From Neorhodopirellula pilleata (GTDB taxonomy: Bacteria; Planctomycetota; Planctomycetia; Pirellulales; Pirellulaceae), in NCBI RefSeq assembly GCF_007859915.1, contig NZ_SJPM01000007.1:251147-315146 (forward strand): a stretch of 64,000 bases of DNA. Reading direction: 5' to 3'. Shown one piece after another: positions 16,116 to 25,700 of this stretch. The notes beneath the pieces are model-generated. The model made no database searches, was not told the origin of the DNA, and worked only from the letters and a program-made list of their open reading frames with translations. The position numbers and the translations under genes are program-made. Position 1 is the first letter of the stretch. Each line of letters opens with the position of its first letter.

Positions 16116-17375
16116 TCAAGCTCCGATCGTTTCGCCGATCAACTCGTCTTCTTGAATCGGCTCGCAATCATCGCCGGGGCGACAAGGGTCTTCGCCCAAG
16201 ACAACCGCAATCGGGTAAGTGGCGTCAAAACAAGCGAACACTTCCCGTTGAACGATTAGCAGTGGCACGGCGAGAAAGACACCCGGCAGACCCCATAAAA
16301 ATCCCCAGAAAGCGACCGCAACCAAGACGACCACCGGTCCTACTTTAAGCGTCTTGCCCAAGATCGAAGGTGTGACGAATTGACCTTCGACTGCCGTCGT
16401 CAACCAAAAGGCGAGTGCGGTCAGGACGGATCGGCCTAAACCTTCGAAAACACTAGCGGCGGCCAGGAAGACGATCGCCGTTCCGGCAAGCGGTCCGACG
16501 TACGGAATGAAATTGAACAGCGTCGCGATGACGCCCCACAAAACTGGCGTGGGCATGCCGACGGCCCACATTACGGACGTCACCACGATTCCGAGCCCAA
16601 TGTTGATCAGCGTGATCTGGCTGAGATATTTACCGACGGAGTCTTGCACTTTTCCGGTCGCCCCAAGAACTTCCGCCCGTTTTTGCTCCGACGACAAGAC
16701 GCCGAGAACACGGTTGAGAAAATCATCACCCGTCGACAGCATAAAGAAAGTCAACACGGCGACTGCGGCAATGAAGGCCAGCAATTGCCCAGTTTTGTTG
16801 ATCAAAACGGTTTGGTCGACCATGCTCGGCTTTTCGATCGACACTTCGATCGGTATCTCGTCTTCGGCCGCCGCCCCCTCGAGTCGCTCGTTGGCGCGAT
16901 CCAGGACCGTCAACGGTTCGGCCACATCGGAGAGCTTCGCCCTCATTCTTGCAACGCTTTGGGGAGCCTTGATTAGCCATCGCTGCGTTGGCGTATAAAG
17001 CAACGTGGCCACGACGGCCACGATCGCAAATCCTGCGAGAATCAGAATGCCGCTCGCAAGGGACTGCGGGATTCCGTGTTGACACATCCGAGCCACCAAA
17101 GGACGCAGTGTGAGATAAGCCAACGCCGCGATGACAACGGGGATCAACAGGCTGCTGGCCACATAAAGAGTTCCGCATACCATCAGAACGGCGATCGTAT
17201 GGATCGCGATCGAGATCGACGTGGGTTCCTCGACGACCGCTACATCGGGCGTCTTGCGTTGAAAGCGACCGCTGACCAGTTTCCGCGTCGGTGGAGGGGG
17301 CATCGCTGGCGATTGCAAGTCATCCAATCGACTCTTGGAGTAGTGCTCACGGGAATTCGATTGAGATTCGTCCAT
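16116..17375 (-). CDS. AI-2E/PerM-family membrane permease
   Basis: The preferred ATG at 17375 gives 419 residues. The frame could extend to 17537, but the added segment has no family features. Hydrophobic helices at the start (IAIHTIAVLMVCGTLYVASS, IPVVIAALAYLTLRPLVA) and a C-terminal helical block surround a soluble central domain, as in this eight-helix family. The diagnostic C-terminal phrases are present: GLGIVVTSVMWAVGMPTPVL, FNFIPYVGPLAG and EGQFVTPSILGKTLKVGPVV. Members export AI-2-like signals or act as sodium/proton-coupled exporters. The substrate here cannot be predicted. It is divergent from the phosphatase gene at 17579. Confidence 0.9.
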   Translation of the reverse strand: MDESQSNSREHYSKSRLDDLQSPAMPPPPTRKLVSGRFQRKTPDVAVVEEPTSISIAIHTIAVLMVCGTLYVASSLLIPVVIAALAYLTLRPLVARMCQHGIPQSLASGILILAGFAIVAVVATLLYTPTQRWLIKAPQSVARMRAKLSDVAEPLTVLDRANERLEGAAAEDEIPIEVSIEKPSMVDQTVLINKTGQLLAFIAAVAVLTFFMLSTGDDFLNRVLGVLSSEQKRAEVLGATGKVQDSVGKYLSQITLINIGLGIVVTSVMWAVGMPTPVLWGVIATLFNFIPYVGPLAGTAIVFLAAASVFEGLGRSVLTALAFWLTTAVEGQFVTPSILGKTLKVGPVVVLVAVAFWGFLWGLPGVFLAVPLLIVQREVFACFDATYPIAVVLGEDPCRPGDDCEPIQEDELIGETIGA

Positions 17376-17486
17376 GCAGCATGGTCCGTCGTATAAAAAT
17401 GATCGACCATAAGCAGTCGTACGGAGCGGTCGTTCAGGGTTGGTTGCTTCCAAGCCGATTGATTTCAGCTCTTCGATGCCGAGCAC

Positions 17487-17535
17487 GCAAACCTTGTTCC
17501 AACCACTGCCGAGCGAACGTCGGAATAAGGTTTGC
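17487..17535. promoter_or_regulatory. 14-bp inverted repeat between divergent genes
   Basis: Arms GCAAACCTTGTTCC and GGAATAAGGTTTGC (one mismatch) are separated by 21 bases in the 203-bp gap between the AI-2E-type permease and the phosphatase/Pcs-like pair. The position just upstream of the 17579 start is consistent with an operator or a leader hairpin. No T-run follows, so a terminator is less likely. Confidence 0.4.
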
Positions 17536-17578
17536 AAGCTGATCGGCTATCTATCACCAAGTTCTCAAGGAACGGGCC

Positions 17579-18805
17579 ATGCTGGCGATCTTCAATTACG
17601 CAATCTACGTACTCTTTGCAGTGTTGGTAACGGGCTCTTTGTTACCTATTAGCTCCCATCCGCATTGGTTTATTCGTGGCTGGGATTACCCGAGAGTCCA
17701 GATCCTTGTGTTGACCTGGATTGCTGCGGGTGTCTTCATGGCGACCAATGTGACTGCTGGCCTTTCAGCACGGTGGGGATTCTATTGCATTGTCGGATTA
17801 TCAATCATTTTGACGCTTTGGCATTTGATTCGAATCATTCCCTACACGCCCCTCACTTCACCACAAGTGAAGTCATGGGACTCGGCCAACTCCGTATCGG
17901 AAATCAACTCCATGTCGGAAACCAAGTCCGTGTCGGAAACCAAGTCGCCAACTTCGGCCGAAGATCCAGAACCTTCGGCCGAAGACTCGAAACGACTTCG
18001 CGTCATGATCAGCAATGTTCAGGAAGAGAATGATCAATTTGATACCTGGCGCGATGTTGTCTTGGATGTTGGTGCGGATGTCGTCATCGTTGCTGAAGTC
18101 GATGATCGCTGGGCGAAGGTGATCGACGGATTGAAAGACGTTTATCCAGAGCAAGTCGTTCAGCCCCAAGACAACTGGTACGGGATCGCGTTGATCTCGC
18201 GCTATCCCGTTGTCGAGGCTGAGATCCGATTCCTCGTTCAGGAAGACATTCCATCCATCGACGCACTGGTGGAGCTGCCCAACGGCGATCAAGTTCGGAT
18301 CATCGGCGTTCATCCCCGACCGCCTGAACCGATCCGTGACAACGACGCAACCGCCCGCGATGCGGAACTCGTATTGTGGGGCAAGGAGCTCGCCGACGAC
18401 GATCGACCGATCGTTATCGGGGGTGATTTGAATGATGTGGCGTGGTCTCAATCAACGCGTTTGTTCTTAAGATTGAGTGGTCTGCTTGATCCCCGGCGTG
18501 GTCGTGGGTTCTTTAACTCGTTTCACGCAGATCGATTCTGGATGCGTTTTCCATTGGACCATGTTTTTCATTCGACTCACTTTGCATTGCGGGAATTGCG
18601 GCGTCTACCTCATGTCGGATCGGATCACTTTCCGATATACATCGATCTGCAACTTGAACGCGTGATGAAAGACCTTCATGAACCACTCGAACAACAAGTA
18701 GACGATCAAGAGGAAGCCGAAGAGCGTCTCGATCGCGCTGAAGAAGAACTTGGTCTCGAAGCGGAAACGGTGGATGAAGTCGACGGCCATCCGGCCACGC
18801 CATGA
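17579..18805 (+). CDS. Membrane-anchored endonuclease/exonuclease/phosphatase-family protein
   Basis: The 408-residue protein opens with three hydrophobic helices (residues about 1-90), then a Ser/Glu-rich repetitive linker (SVSEINSMSETKSVSETK), then an EEP domain from about residue 140. EEP markers are MISNVQEEN (metal-binding Asn), VVIVAEVDD (Glu), GVHPRPP (His), VIGGDLNDVAWS (Asp/Asn) and GSDHFPIYIDL (the closing His). The fold covers sphingomyelinases, phosphoinositide phosphatases and nucleases. The membrane anchor and the overlap (ATGA) with a phosphatidylcholine-synthase-like gene favour a phospholipid or phosphodiester substrate, which is an inference. The last 50 residues are acidic and coiled-coil-like (EEAEERLDRAEEELGLEAE). 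Confidence 0.87.
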   Translation: MLAIFNYAIYVLFAVLVTGSLLPISSHPHWFIRGWDYPRVQILVLTWIAAGVFMATNVTAGLSARWGFYCIVGLSIILTLWHLIRIIPYTPLTSPQVKSWDSANSVSEINSMSETKSVSETKSPTSAEDPEPSAEDSKRLRVMISNVQEENDQFDTWRDVVLDVGADVVIVAEVDDRWAKVIDGLKDVYPEQVVQPQDNWYGIALISRYPVVEAEIRFLVQEDIPSIDALVELPNGDQVRIIGVHPRPPEPIRDNDATARDAELVLWGKELADDDRPIVIGGDLNDVAWSQSTRLFLRLSGLLDPRRGRGFFNSFHADRFWMRFPLDHVFHSTHFALRELRRLPHVGSDHFPIYIDLQLERVMKDLHEPLEQQVDDQEEAEERLDRAEEELGLEAETVDEVDGHPATP

Positions 18806-19533
18806 GCGTCCCAACCGATTCGGAAACTCGCTGGTCAGCCTACGGGGTGCATGTTCTCACCGCGTCGGGGATCATCCCGGCGGCCTTCGCGATGCGCGAA
18901 ATCGCTTCGCCCGATTGCGACCCTAGGGTGGTTTTCGGGTTGCTCTTGTTGACCACGTTCATCGACGCGATTGATGGTCCGCTCGCTCGACGATATCACG
19001 TCAAGACGCGTGCCGCCGCCATCGACGGGCGGACCATTGACGATTTGCTGGACTACCTGACATTCGCATTCATTCCGTTGATGTTAGTTTGGCAGATGCA
19101 ATGGCTACCCGAAGGCACCGGCTGGACCGTCACGATCGCCATGGGCGCGAGTTTGTTCGGGTTCGCGCATCGAGATGCCAAGGACGAAGACGCCGGTTTC
19201 TTTCGCGGATTTCCTTCGTACTGGAACGTGTTTGCGTTCTATGCCGGAATTTTATTTTCAACGGTTGGTCCCTGGGCGATCGTCATCTTGTTGTGGACGC
19301 TGACGCTGCTGACCATTCTTCCCGTACGATTCATCTATCCGAATCTGGCACCGGGATCATGGCGGAAACCTTTGCTCGGTGGCGCGTTGGTTTGGTCGCT
19401 GCTGATGCTCGCAATGCTTTTCGATTACCCTAGTCCGTCGGATTGGTTAACGAATTTGTCATTGGTTTATCCGGTGATTTACACTCTCGCGAGTTTTTGG
19501 ATGCAACTCAAACGGCCTAGACCCCGACGTTAA
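18802..19533 (+). CDS. pcs: Phosphatidylcholine-synthase-like CDP-alcohol phosphatidyltransferase
   Basis: The 243-residue membrane protein carries the CDP-alcohol phosphotransferase signature DAIDGPLARRYHVK followed by IDGRTIDDLLDYL, with the four metal-binding aspartates in place. Its N-terminus (AYGVHVLTASGIIPAAFAM), the spacing of the motif, and the RDAKDEDAGFFRGFPSYWNV segment resemble bacterial phosphatidylcholine synthase. That enzyme condenses CDP-diacylglycerol with choline at the inner membrane. At least six hydrophobic stretches follow. Choline as substrate is inferred from overall resemblance only, and phosphatidylserine or PG-phosphate synthases are the alternatives. The start overlaps the upstream phosphatase stop by 4 bp. 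The 3' end overlaps the convergent radical SAM gene by 17 bp. Confidence 0.8.
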   Translation: MSVPTDSETRWSAYGVHVLTASGIIPAAFAMREIASPDCDPRVVFGLLLLTTFIDAIDGPLARRYHVKTRAAAIDGRTIDDLLDYLTFAFIPLMLVWQMQWLPEGTGWTVTIAMGASLFGFAHRDAKDEDAGFFRGFPSYWNVFAFYAGILFSTVGPWAIVILLWTLTLLTILPVRFIYPNLAPGSWRKPLLGGALVWSLLMLAMLFDYPSPSDWLTNLSLVYPVIYTLASFWMQLKRPRPRR

Positions 19534-21364
19534 TCGCATCGGCCAATTCGATCAGTTGTCGCGTCGCTCGGGTTTGTTCCTTTTCCAGGTAGGCTCGGCC
19601 GAACTTCACGTTGACGTGATCCCAGGGCAGTTTTGCCATCAATTCATATTTTTGATGGATTTGGGATTCGATATCCAAATCTGCGTCCGCGATCGCTTGC
19701 CACCATCGCTCCGGATCGAGGTGCTCGGTCCAGCCGTCCATTCGTGCGCCGCGTTCCCAGGCCAATCGGATCGCCTTGCCGGTGCGGCGATCGCCGCGGC
19801 TGATCACGCCTTCGAGCAGACTCGTTTCGATGTCGTGGCACTTGATGCTAACGCTGCGAATCGTGCGTCGTTTGTACAGATATTGGTGCGCCCATTGAAA
19901 ATACTCTCGCGACTGCATGCCGTTCCATTGGTACGGCGTGTGGGCCTTGGGGACGAAGTTGGACACGCTCGCGGTCACTCGGGCATACCGGCCCATGATT
20001 TCTTTGCCGACCGTCGCGATCGCTTCAGCCAACTCGACGATGCCGTCCAAATCGACCGGCCGTTCACCCGGCAATCCGCACATGAAATACAGCTTCACGC
20101 TGTCGAAACCGTTGGCGAATGCCGCGCGGCATCCGTCGATCAAGTCGCTGTTTTTGATCTTCTTGCGGATCTGTTCTCGCATGTCATCGCGAGCCACCTC
20201 GGGGGCGAGAGTCAACGAACGACGGCGGTCGCTGCCGATCAGTTCGGGCAGACTCTTGAGTTGATCGTTGACGCGCAGGCTCGGGACGGTGATGTTCACG
20301 TCCAACGGCCGGAAAACTTCATGCAATCGTTTGACGAGTGTTTCGAAGTGCGGGTAATCGCTGCTCGAAAGCGACAGCACGCTGATTTCGTTGTAGCCCG
20401 TGTTGCGATAACTCTCCAATGCCGCCGCGACGATCGTTTCGACTTCGCGAATCCGCAGCGGTCGCTTGATCACCGTGCTTTGACAAAACCGGCACAGGTG
20501 CGGGCAACCGCGCATGATCTCGATCGCGATCCGGTCGTGAACGCATTTGACGTACGGCACGATCGGCGCGGTGGGCAACGGAATTCCGTCCAAGTCCGAA
20601 ATCACACTCGGCGCGATCGTCGGCGGCACGTCGTCGCGAGTCCGCGTGATCGAAGCGATCCGCCCTTGCGAATAGTCGGGCTCATAAAACCGCGGCACGT
20701 AAGCGAACTCTAATTCACGGGCGATCGTCGCCAGAGCCTCTGCGCGTTGCCTGCGTCCATCCGAACCGGTCGCGAATGTACCGTCATCCAAACGCGCCGA
20801 TTCGCGAAGATCCAACCATGCGTCACAAATCGTCGGCAACGCCGGTTCGCCGTCGCCGGTAATCATTACGTCAAAATAGTCGGCCATCGGTTCGGGATTT
20901 TGACAACATGGGCCGCCGGCGACGAGCAGCGGGGCCGCCATTGTGCGGTCGACCGACTCCAGGGCGATCCCGCCGAGATCGATCATCGTCAGCACGTTCG
21001 GTGAACTGATCTCGTACTGCAGCGATAACCCGATCACGTCAAACTCATTTAGCGGCGTGAACGTTTCGAGCGTGTACAGCGGCAAGTCGTGCTCGCGAAG
21101 TTTCGCCTCCATGTCCGGCCACGGCGTGAACACTCGTTCGGCGCACCAGTCTTCGCGGCGGTTCATTAGCGAGTACAGCACTTGGAGCCCGTGATGGCTC
21201 ATGCCGATCGTGTAAGCATCGGGGAACCCGATCGCCAACTTGCCGCGAACTTGCCGGTGGTCTTTGACGATGATGTTGCGTTCGCCGCCGACGTACTGAG
21301 CGGGGGTCTGCACGTAGGGCCAAACTCGTGATTCGAGCTTCCGTTTGAGCGGTAAGTTGATCAT
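19517..21364 (-). CDS. B12-binding-domain radical SAM protein (TIGR03960-like)
   Basis: The 615-residue protein has a cobalamin-binding-like Rossmann N-terminus (PDAYTIGMSHHGLQVLYSLM, then FDVIGLSLQYEISSPNVLTM) and a radical SAM core. The core carries the [4Fe-4S] motif RGCPHLCRFCQS, where three cysteines bind the cluster that cleaves S-adenosylmethionine. Later blocks include SVLSLSSSDYPHFETL, SLTLAPEVARDDMREQI and KLYFMCGLPGERPVDLDGI. These match the family found next to TIGR03936 proteins in many bacteria. Its reaction is unknown to me. No TIGR03936 partner gene is adjacent here. The C-terminus overlaps the Pcs-like gene on the opposite strand. Confidence 0.9.
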   Translation of the reverse strand: MINLPLKRKLESRVWPYVQTPAQYVGGERNIIVKDHRQVRGKLAIGFPDAYTIGMSHHGLQVLYSLMNRREDWCAERVFTPWPDMEAKLREHDLPLYTLETFTPLNEFDVIGLSLQYEISSPNVLTMIDLGGIALESVDRTMAAPLLVAGGPCCQNPEPMADYFDVMITGDGEPALPTICDAWLDLRESARLDDGTFATGSDGRRQRAEALATIARELEFAYVPRFYEPDYSQGRIASITRTRDDVPPTIAPSVISDLDGIPLPTAPIVPYVKCVHDRIAIEIMRGCPHLCRFCQSTVIKRPLRIREVETIVAAALESYRNTGYNEISVLSLSSSDYPHFETLVKRLHEVFRPLDVNITVPSLRVNDQLKSLPELIGSDRRRSLTLAPEVARDDMREQIRKKIKNSDLIDGCRAAFANGFDSVKLYFMCGLPGERPVDLDGIVELAEAIATVGKEIMGRYARVTASVSNFVPKAHTPYQWNGMQSREYFQWAHQYLYKRRTIRSVSIKCHDIETSLLEGVISRGDRRTGKAIRLAWERGARMDGWTEHLDPERWWQAIADADLDIESQIHQKYELMAKLPWDHVNVKFGRAYLEKEQTRATRQLIELADAINVGV

Positions 21365-21592
21365 CGGTTTACCATGGAATGAGTGGTCGGCTGGGTGGTC
21401 ACGTTTGGGTATGTTATAGTGGTGACTTCACGCAACGCGAACCGCAAACCTGCGGCAAACCCGCCGTGAGTGCTTGCTTGCAAAGAAACCACCTAATCAG
21501 CCGCAACTCGCCAATACTTTTGGTAACCCGAAACGCAACGGGCTGTTGATCTAGACTGCTTCGTAACCCGCAGTGTTACGGCGTGTTGATTT

Positions 21593-21741
21593 AGTGAGCC
21601 GACGGCGCTAGCGGCGTGTTGATTTAATCGTAACCCGAAGCGTGAGCGAGGGATTCATCACCATTAAGTCCTTTGTATGTATCCCTCGCTCACGCTTCGG
21701 GTTTCGATGAGGACTAAATCAACAACCCGCTAGCCGCGGGC
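21593..21741 (-). repeat. 149-bp palindromic repeat, copy 2 (inverted)
   Basis: This is the reverse complement of the 14442-14590 unit with one visible mismatch. It lies in the 472-bp gap 21365-21836. The bases just to its left (about 21527-21590) carry decayed versions of the same words (CGTAACCCGCAGTGTTACG, GTTGATTTAG), so several insertions appear to be stacked here. A TATAGT box near 21416 is the only promoter-like word I noticed. Confidence 0.85.
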
Positions 21742-21836
21742 TTTACGGCAAATAAGCCACCATTCGGAACCCGCTAGCATGCGGTTCCCTCGATGCTCAA
21801 CCCCATTTTCCTTCCGCGAACCGACAACCAGCGACG

Positions 21837-22157
21837 ATGAGTGAATACGAAAACGTAGGCAATGTCACTGATTTCGACGACAACGTCGGACGAGCCGTTC
21901 CGGTCGACGGGCGAATGGTTGCGGTGTTTCGCAAAGGGGATCAGTGGTACGCGATCGACGATCTTTGCCCACACATGGGGGCTTCGCTCGCCGAAGGCCA
22001 CGTCGAGAATGAAACCGTGACGTGCCCTTGGCACGCATGGCGGTTTTGCATCAAGGACGGTACTTGGGAAGACAACCCCAGGACCAAGGTCGATTGTTTC
22101 GACATCAAAGTCGAGGACGGCGCGGTGTGGGTCCGCGAGAAGTCTGCCGCCGAGTAA
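21837..22157 (+). CDS. Rieske [2Fe-2S] ferredoxin-like protein (NirD-type)
   Basis: The 106-residue protein has the two Rieske cluster boxes, CPHMGASLAEG and CPWHAWRFCIKDG. Each supplies one Cys and one His to a [2Fe-2S] centre. The length and single-domain layout match nitrite reductase small subunits and Rieske ferredoxins. No nitrite reductase large subunit or dioxygenase is adjacent, so it is more likely a free-standing electron-transfer protein in the cytoplasm. It is preceded by a repeat-filled gap and followed by 584 bp without a gene before nrdJ. Confidence 0.88.
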   Translation: MSEYENVGNVTDFDDNVGRAVPVDGRMVAVFRKGDQWYAIDDLCPHMGASLAEGHVENETVTCPWHAWRFCIKDGTWEDNPRTKVDCFDIKVEDGAVWVREKSAAE

Positions 22158-22741
22158 CCTCCCATTCGCCGCATCTTGCCAAGTGTCGCCTTCACCTGCG
22201 CGAAGTTCAGATCAACGGATTATGAAAAATCCGATTTGTGACAAGTTTTCCACGGCGCAAACGGCATCGATCGGGCGATTTGTAACTCACCCCTGACAGA
22301 ACACTTAGGTTGCAAAAGGTGACAGCCGTCTCCCGTGCGCGGTGAGGTGGGTTCGGCCGCAAAGGTTTCCCTGTGCGTGACTTACAGCATCGAAAATTTC
22401 TTCGTTGACACATCCTCACGAATCCCTAACATTCTCGCAGTCGTCCACATGTAGTGCCTCGAAGGCATGGAAGCCACTACCGGTAGTGACAGCAAAACGC
22501 TTTGTACCGTTTTTGCCGCCTCACGCACCGGGAACCACCCGGACCGGGTTTTTTGGGCTTGCCTGTTTCTTCGCGGACCAGACGTGTCCATCACGCGCCG
22601 GATGATTCACCGAATCGTATTTCCTTTTCGCCGCCACCTCGATTCTGTTTGGTGGGCGACGGCCGCTTCGCGAGGACCGCGAAGTCAGCGTCCGTTGTTC
22701 ACCCAGGGATGAACCACACTTTAGGAGTCAGTGACTTAACC
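22158..22741 (+). promoter_or_regulatory. 584-bp leader/promoter region of nrdJ, content unresolved
   Basis: No gene is supported here; the plus frame through part of it is merely open. I see a local dyad near 22470 (GCCACTACCGGTAGTGAC) and a GC-rich stretch ending in TTTTTT at about 22548-22553 that might be a weak attenuator. A Shine-Dalgarno-like TAGGAG lies at 22722-22727 before the chosen ATG 22742. I looked for a cobalamin riboswitch because the downstream enzyme uses B12, but could not assemble its conserved core. Confidence 0.35.
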
Positions 22742-25700
22742 ATGTCCACCGCCTTTCCCGCTCAAACCAAGACCTCCCGCCCGTCCGATGATCCGAACAC
22801 CGACTCGGATAACCACAACGACCAATTCGGTGCGGGCCTGTCGGAGGCCGAACTCTGCGACCCGGCACCCGCCCAGAACGATCCCGCCCTTGAGAAGGTC
22901 GATTCGGAACACGGCGTTGCGTACGCGAAAAAGAAGTTCAGTGCCGACGCTCGAGGCAAACGCGACGGACTGAGAATCGAAGCGACCTTCTGTCCCGAAG
23001 ACGGACGCACACCCTTCGCGACGACCCAGTGGGACCTGCGAAGCGCGGCGATCAAGGATGAGACCGGGAAGGTCTTGTTCGAACAAACCGACTGCGAAGT
23101 GCCGGCGTCGTGGAGCCAATTGGCGACCAACGTGGTCGTTTCCAAATACTTCTATGGCGATCCGACGACCAAGGGGGAACGGGAACGCAGCGTTCGGCAA
23201 TTGATCCACCGCGTCACGCGAACGATCACCGACTGGGGTTTGGCGGACGGATATTTCGACACGCCCGAAGACGGCGATCGCTTCTATCGTGATTTGACGT
23301 GGTTGTGTTTGCACCAACACGGTGCCTTCAACAGCCCCGTGTGGTTCAACGTCGGCTTGCATGCGCAGTACGGCGTCGAAGGCGACATGTGCAATTGGCA
23401 CTGGGACAAAACGACCAACTCGACCGGTCAGCCGGACAACCCGTACGAGTTCCCACAAGGCTCGGCATGTTTCATCCAAAGTGTCGATGACAACATGGAA
23501 GACATCATGCGATTGGCGTGCAGCGAAGCGATGTTGTTCAAATTCGGCAGCGGCACGGGCACCGACCTTTCGACGATCCGCAGCCAGCGCGAAAAGCTTT
23601 CCGGCGGCGGAACGCCTTCGGGACCGTTGTCGTTCATGCGGGTTTACGATTCGATCGCCGGCGTGGTCAAGAGCGGTGGCAAAACCCGCCGCGCCGCGAA
23701 GATGCAATCACTGAAAGTTTGGCACCCAGACATTCTCGAGTTCATCGAGTGCAAATGGGCCGAAGAAAAGAAAGCTCACGCGTTGATCCGCGAAGGCTAT
23801 GAGTCGAACTTCAACGGCGAAGCCTACAGCAGCGTTTGTTTCCAGAACGCGAACCTGTCGGTGCGTTTGACCGACGACTTCATGGAAACCGTCCGCAAGT
23901 CCGGCAAATGGCAAACCCGCTGGGTCACGAATAAGCCGACTACCGACGCACCGGTCTACGACGCCAAGGAACTGCTCAACAAGATGGCCGAGTGCGCATG
24001 GCACTGCGGCGACCCCGGCGTGCAATACGACACAACGATCAACAAATGGCACACCTGTCCCAACAGCGGCGCGATCAACGCATCGAACCCGTGCGTCACC
24101 GGCGACACCCTGGTCAGCACCTCAACGGGTTATCGACGCATCATCGACCTAGTTGGAAAGACGGCAGAGATCATCAACGGAAACGGAAAGATTGTTTCGA
24201 TCGATCGCATTTTCAAAACAGGAACCAAACCTGTCTACAAGTTGGTGACCCGAAGTGGTTATAGCCTGAAATTGACGGCCGATCACCAAGTGCACACAGA
24301 AAATCGAGGCGATGTTCCTGCGTGCGAACTGACGCGTGATGACATCATTCGATTGGAGAAGGTTGGTTTTGGTGACGATTTTGTTCCGAGCGCTTTTGGA
24401 GAATTGCTCGGCGCGGCACTTGGCGACGGCTGCATCACGACCGGGGCCAACGATCAAGACTTTCTTTTCGTTTCGCTAGGCAGCCATGAACGCAGTATTG
24501 CGGCCCGCCTCCAAGAAGGTGTCTCATCAATCAAACAGTGGCTTGCCATCGAGGACGGTCGCTCTAACCGTCCTTCAACGATCACGGAAACATCTACCGG
24601 AATCCGCGTCGGAACTTCTGTTTCTGCGATACTCGAAAAGCTGAAGCAGTATGCAGTCCTTGATGCTGGCTCCGCCGAGAAGGCGTTTTCCGATGCCGTT
24701 TTCAATTTGGATCGTCCCAGTCAAGTTTCGATCCTTCAAGGATTGTTTTCGGCCGATGGAACAGTCGCCGATTATGGGCAAAAGAGCCAGTATGTTGCGT
24801 TGGACAGCACCAGTGAAAAAATGCTGGAGCAAGTTCAGCTTCTGTTGCTTGGTTTCGGAATCAAGTCGAAAATATACCGCAACCGTCGTGCTTTGACTCA
24901 AACGACGGCGTTGATGCCTGATGGCAATGGCGGAGAAAAAGAGTATTCAGTTGCGCAGATGCACAGCTTGCGGATTTCTAGGGCTTCGCGAGTTGCGTTT
25001 GCGGACCAGATTGGTTTCTTGCCAGAGTCAGAAAAACAGACCAAGTTACTTGCTTTGAACGAACGAGTAAGCGCCTATGCGGATCCTATGGTCGATCGAG
25101 TTGATCGATTGGAGGCGTGTGGTGTCGAAGACGTTTATGATTTGACCGAGCCACAGTCCAATCATTTCGTTGCCAACGGAATGGTGATTCACAATTGCAG
25201 CGAGTACATGTTCCTCGATGACACTGCCTGCAACTTGGCCAGTATCAACCTGATGAAGTTTGTGCAGAAGGACGGCAGCTTCAACGTCGATCGCTTCCGC
25301 GCGGCGGCTCGAACGTTCTTCATCGCTCAAGAAATTTTGGTCGATCATGCAAGCTATCCGACCGAACCGATCGCCCGCAACAGTCACCTTTATCGTCCGC
25401 TCGGTTTGGGATATTCGAACCTGGGCAGCGTGATCATGACATCGGGCTTGGCGTACGACAGTGACGCTGCTCGCGGTGTTTGCGGATCGTTGACGGCGTT
25501 GTTGCACGGTGAAGCCAACCGGACCAGCGCCGAAATGGCGGCGGTTGTGGGACCGTTCGAAGGCTTCGCGGGCAACGAAGAACCGATGCACCGCGTCATG
25601 CAAATGCACCGGGACGCGTGCGAGCAAATTCATGACGGCGGTCCGCCGGAATTGAAGGAAGCGGCGATCAAGTTGTGGGACGAAGTCACCGAGATCGGCA

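Noticed and set aside
22300..22741. Cobalamin riboswitch upstream of nrdJ
   Set aside because: A GCCACT word and a dyad are present, but the B12 box and the conserved GGGAA and GGTG core elements could not be found in the right order.
22736..23707. Minus-strand open frame of 323 codons opposite nrdJ
   Set aside because: It is the antisense shadow of conserved NrdJ sequence with repetitive His/Arg/Val composition and no family features.
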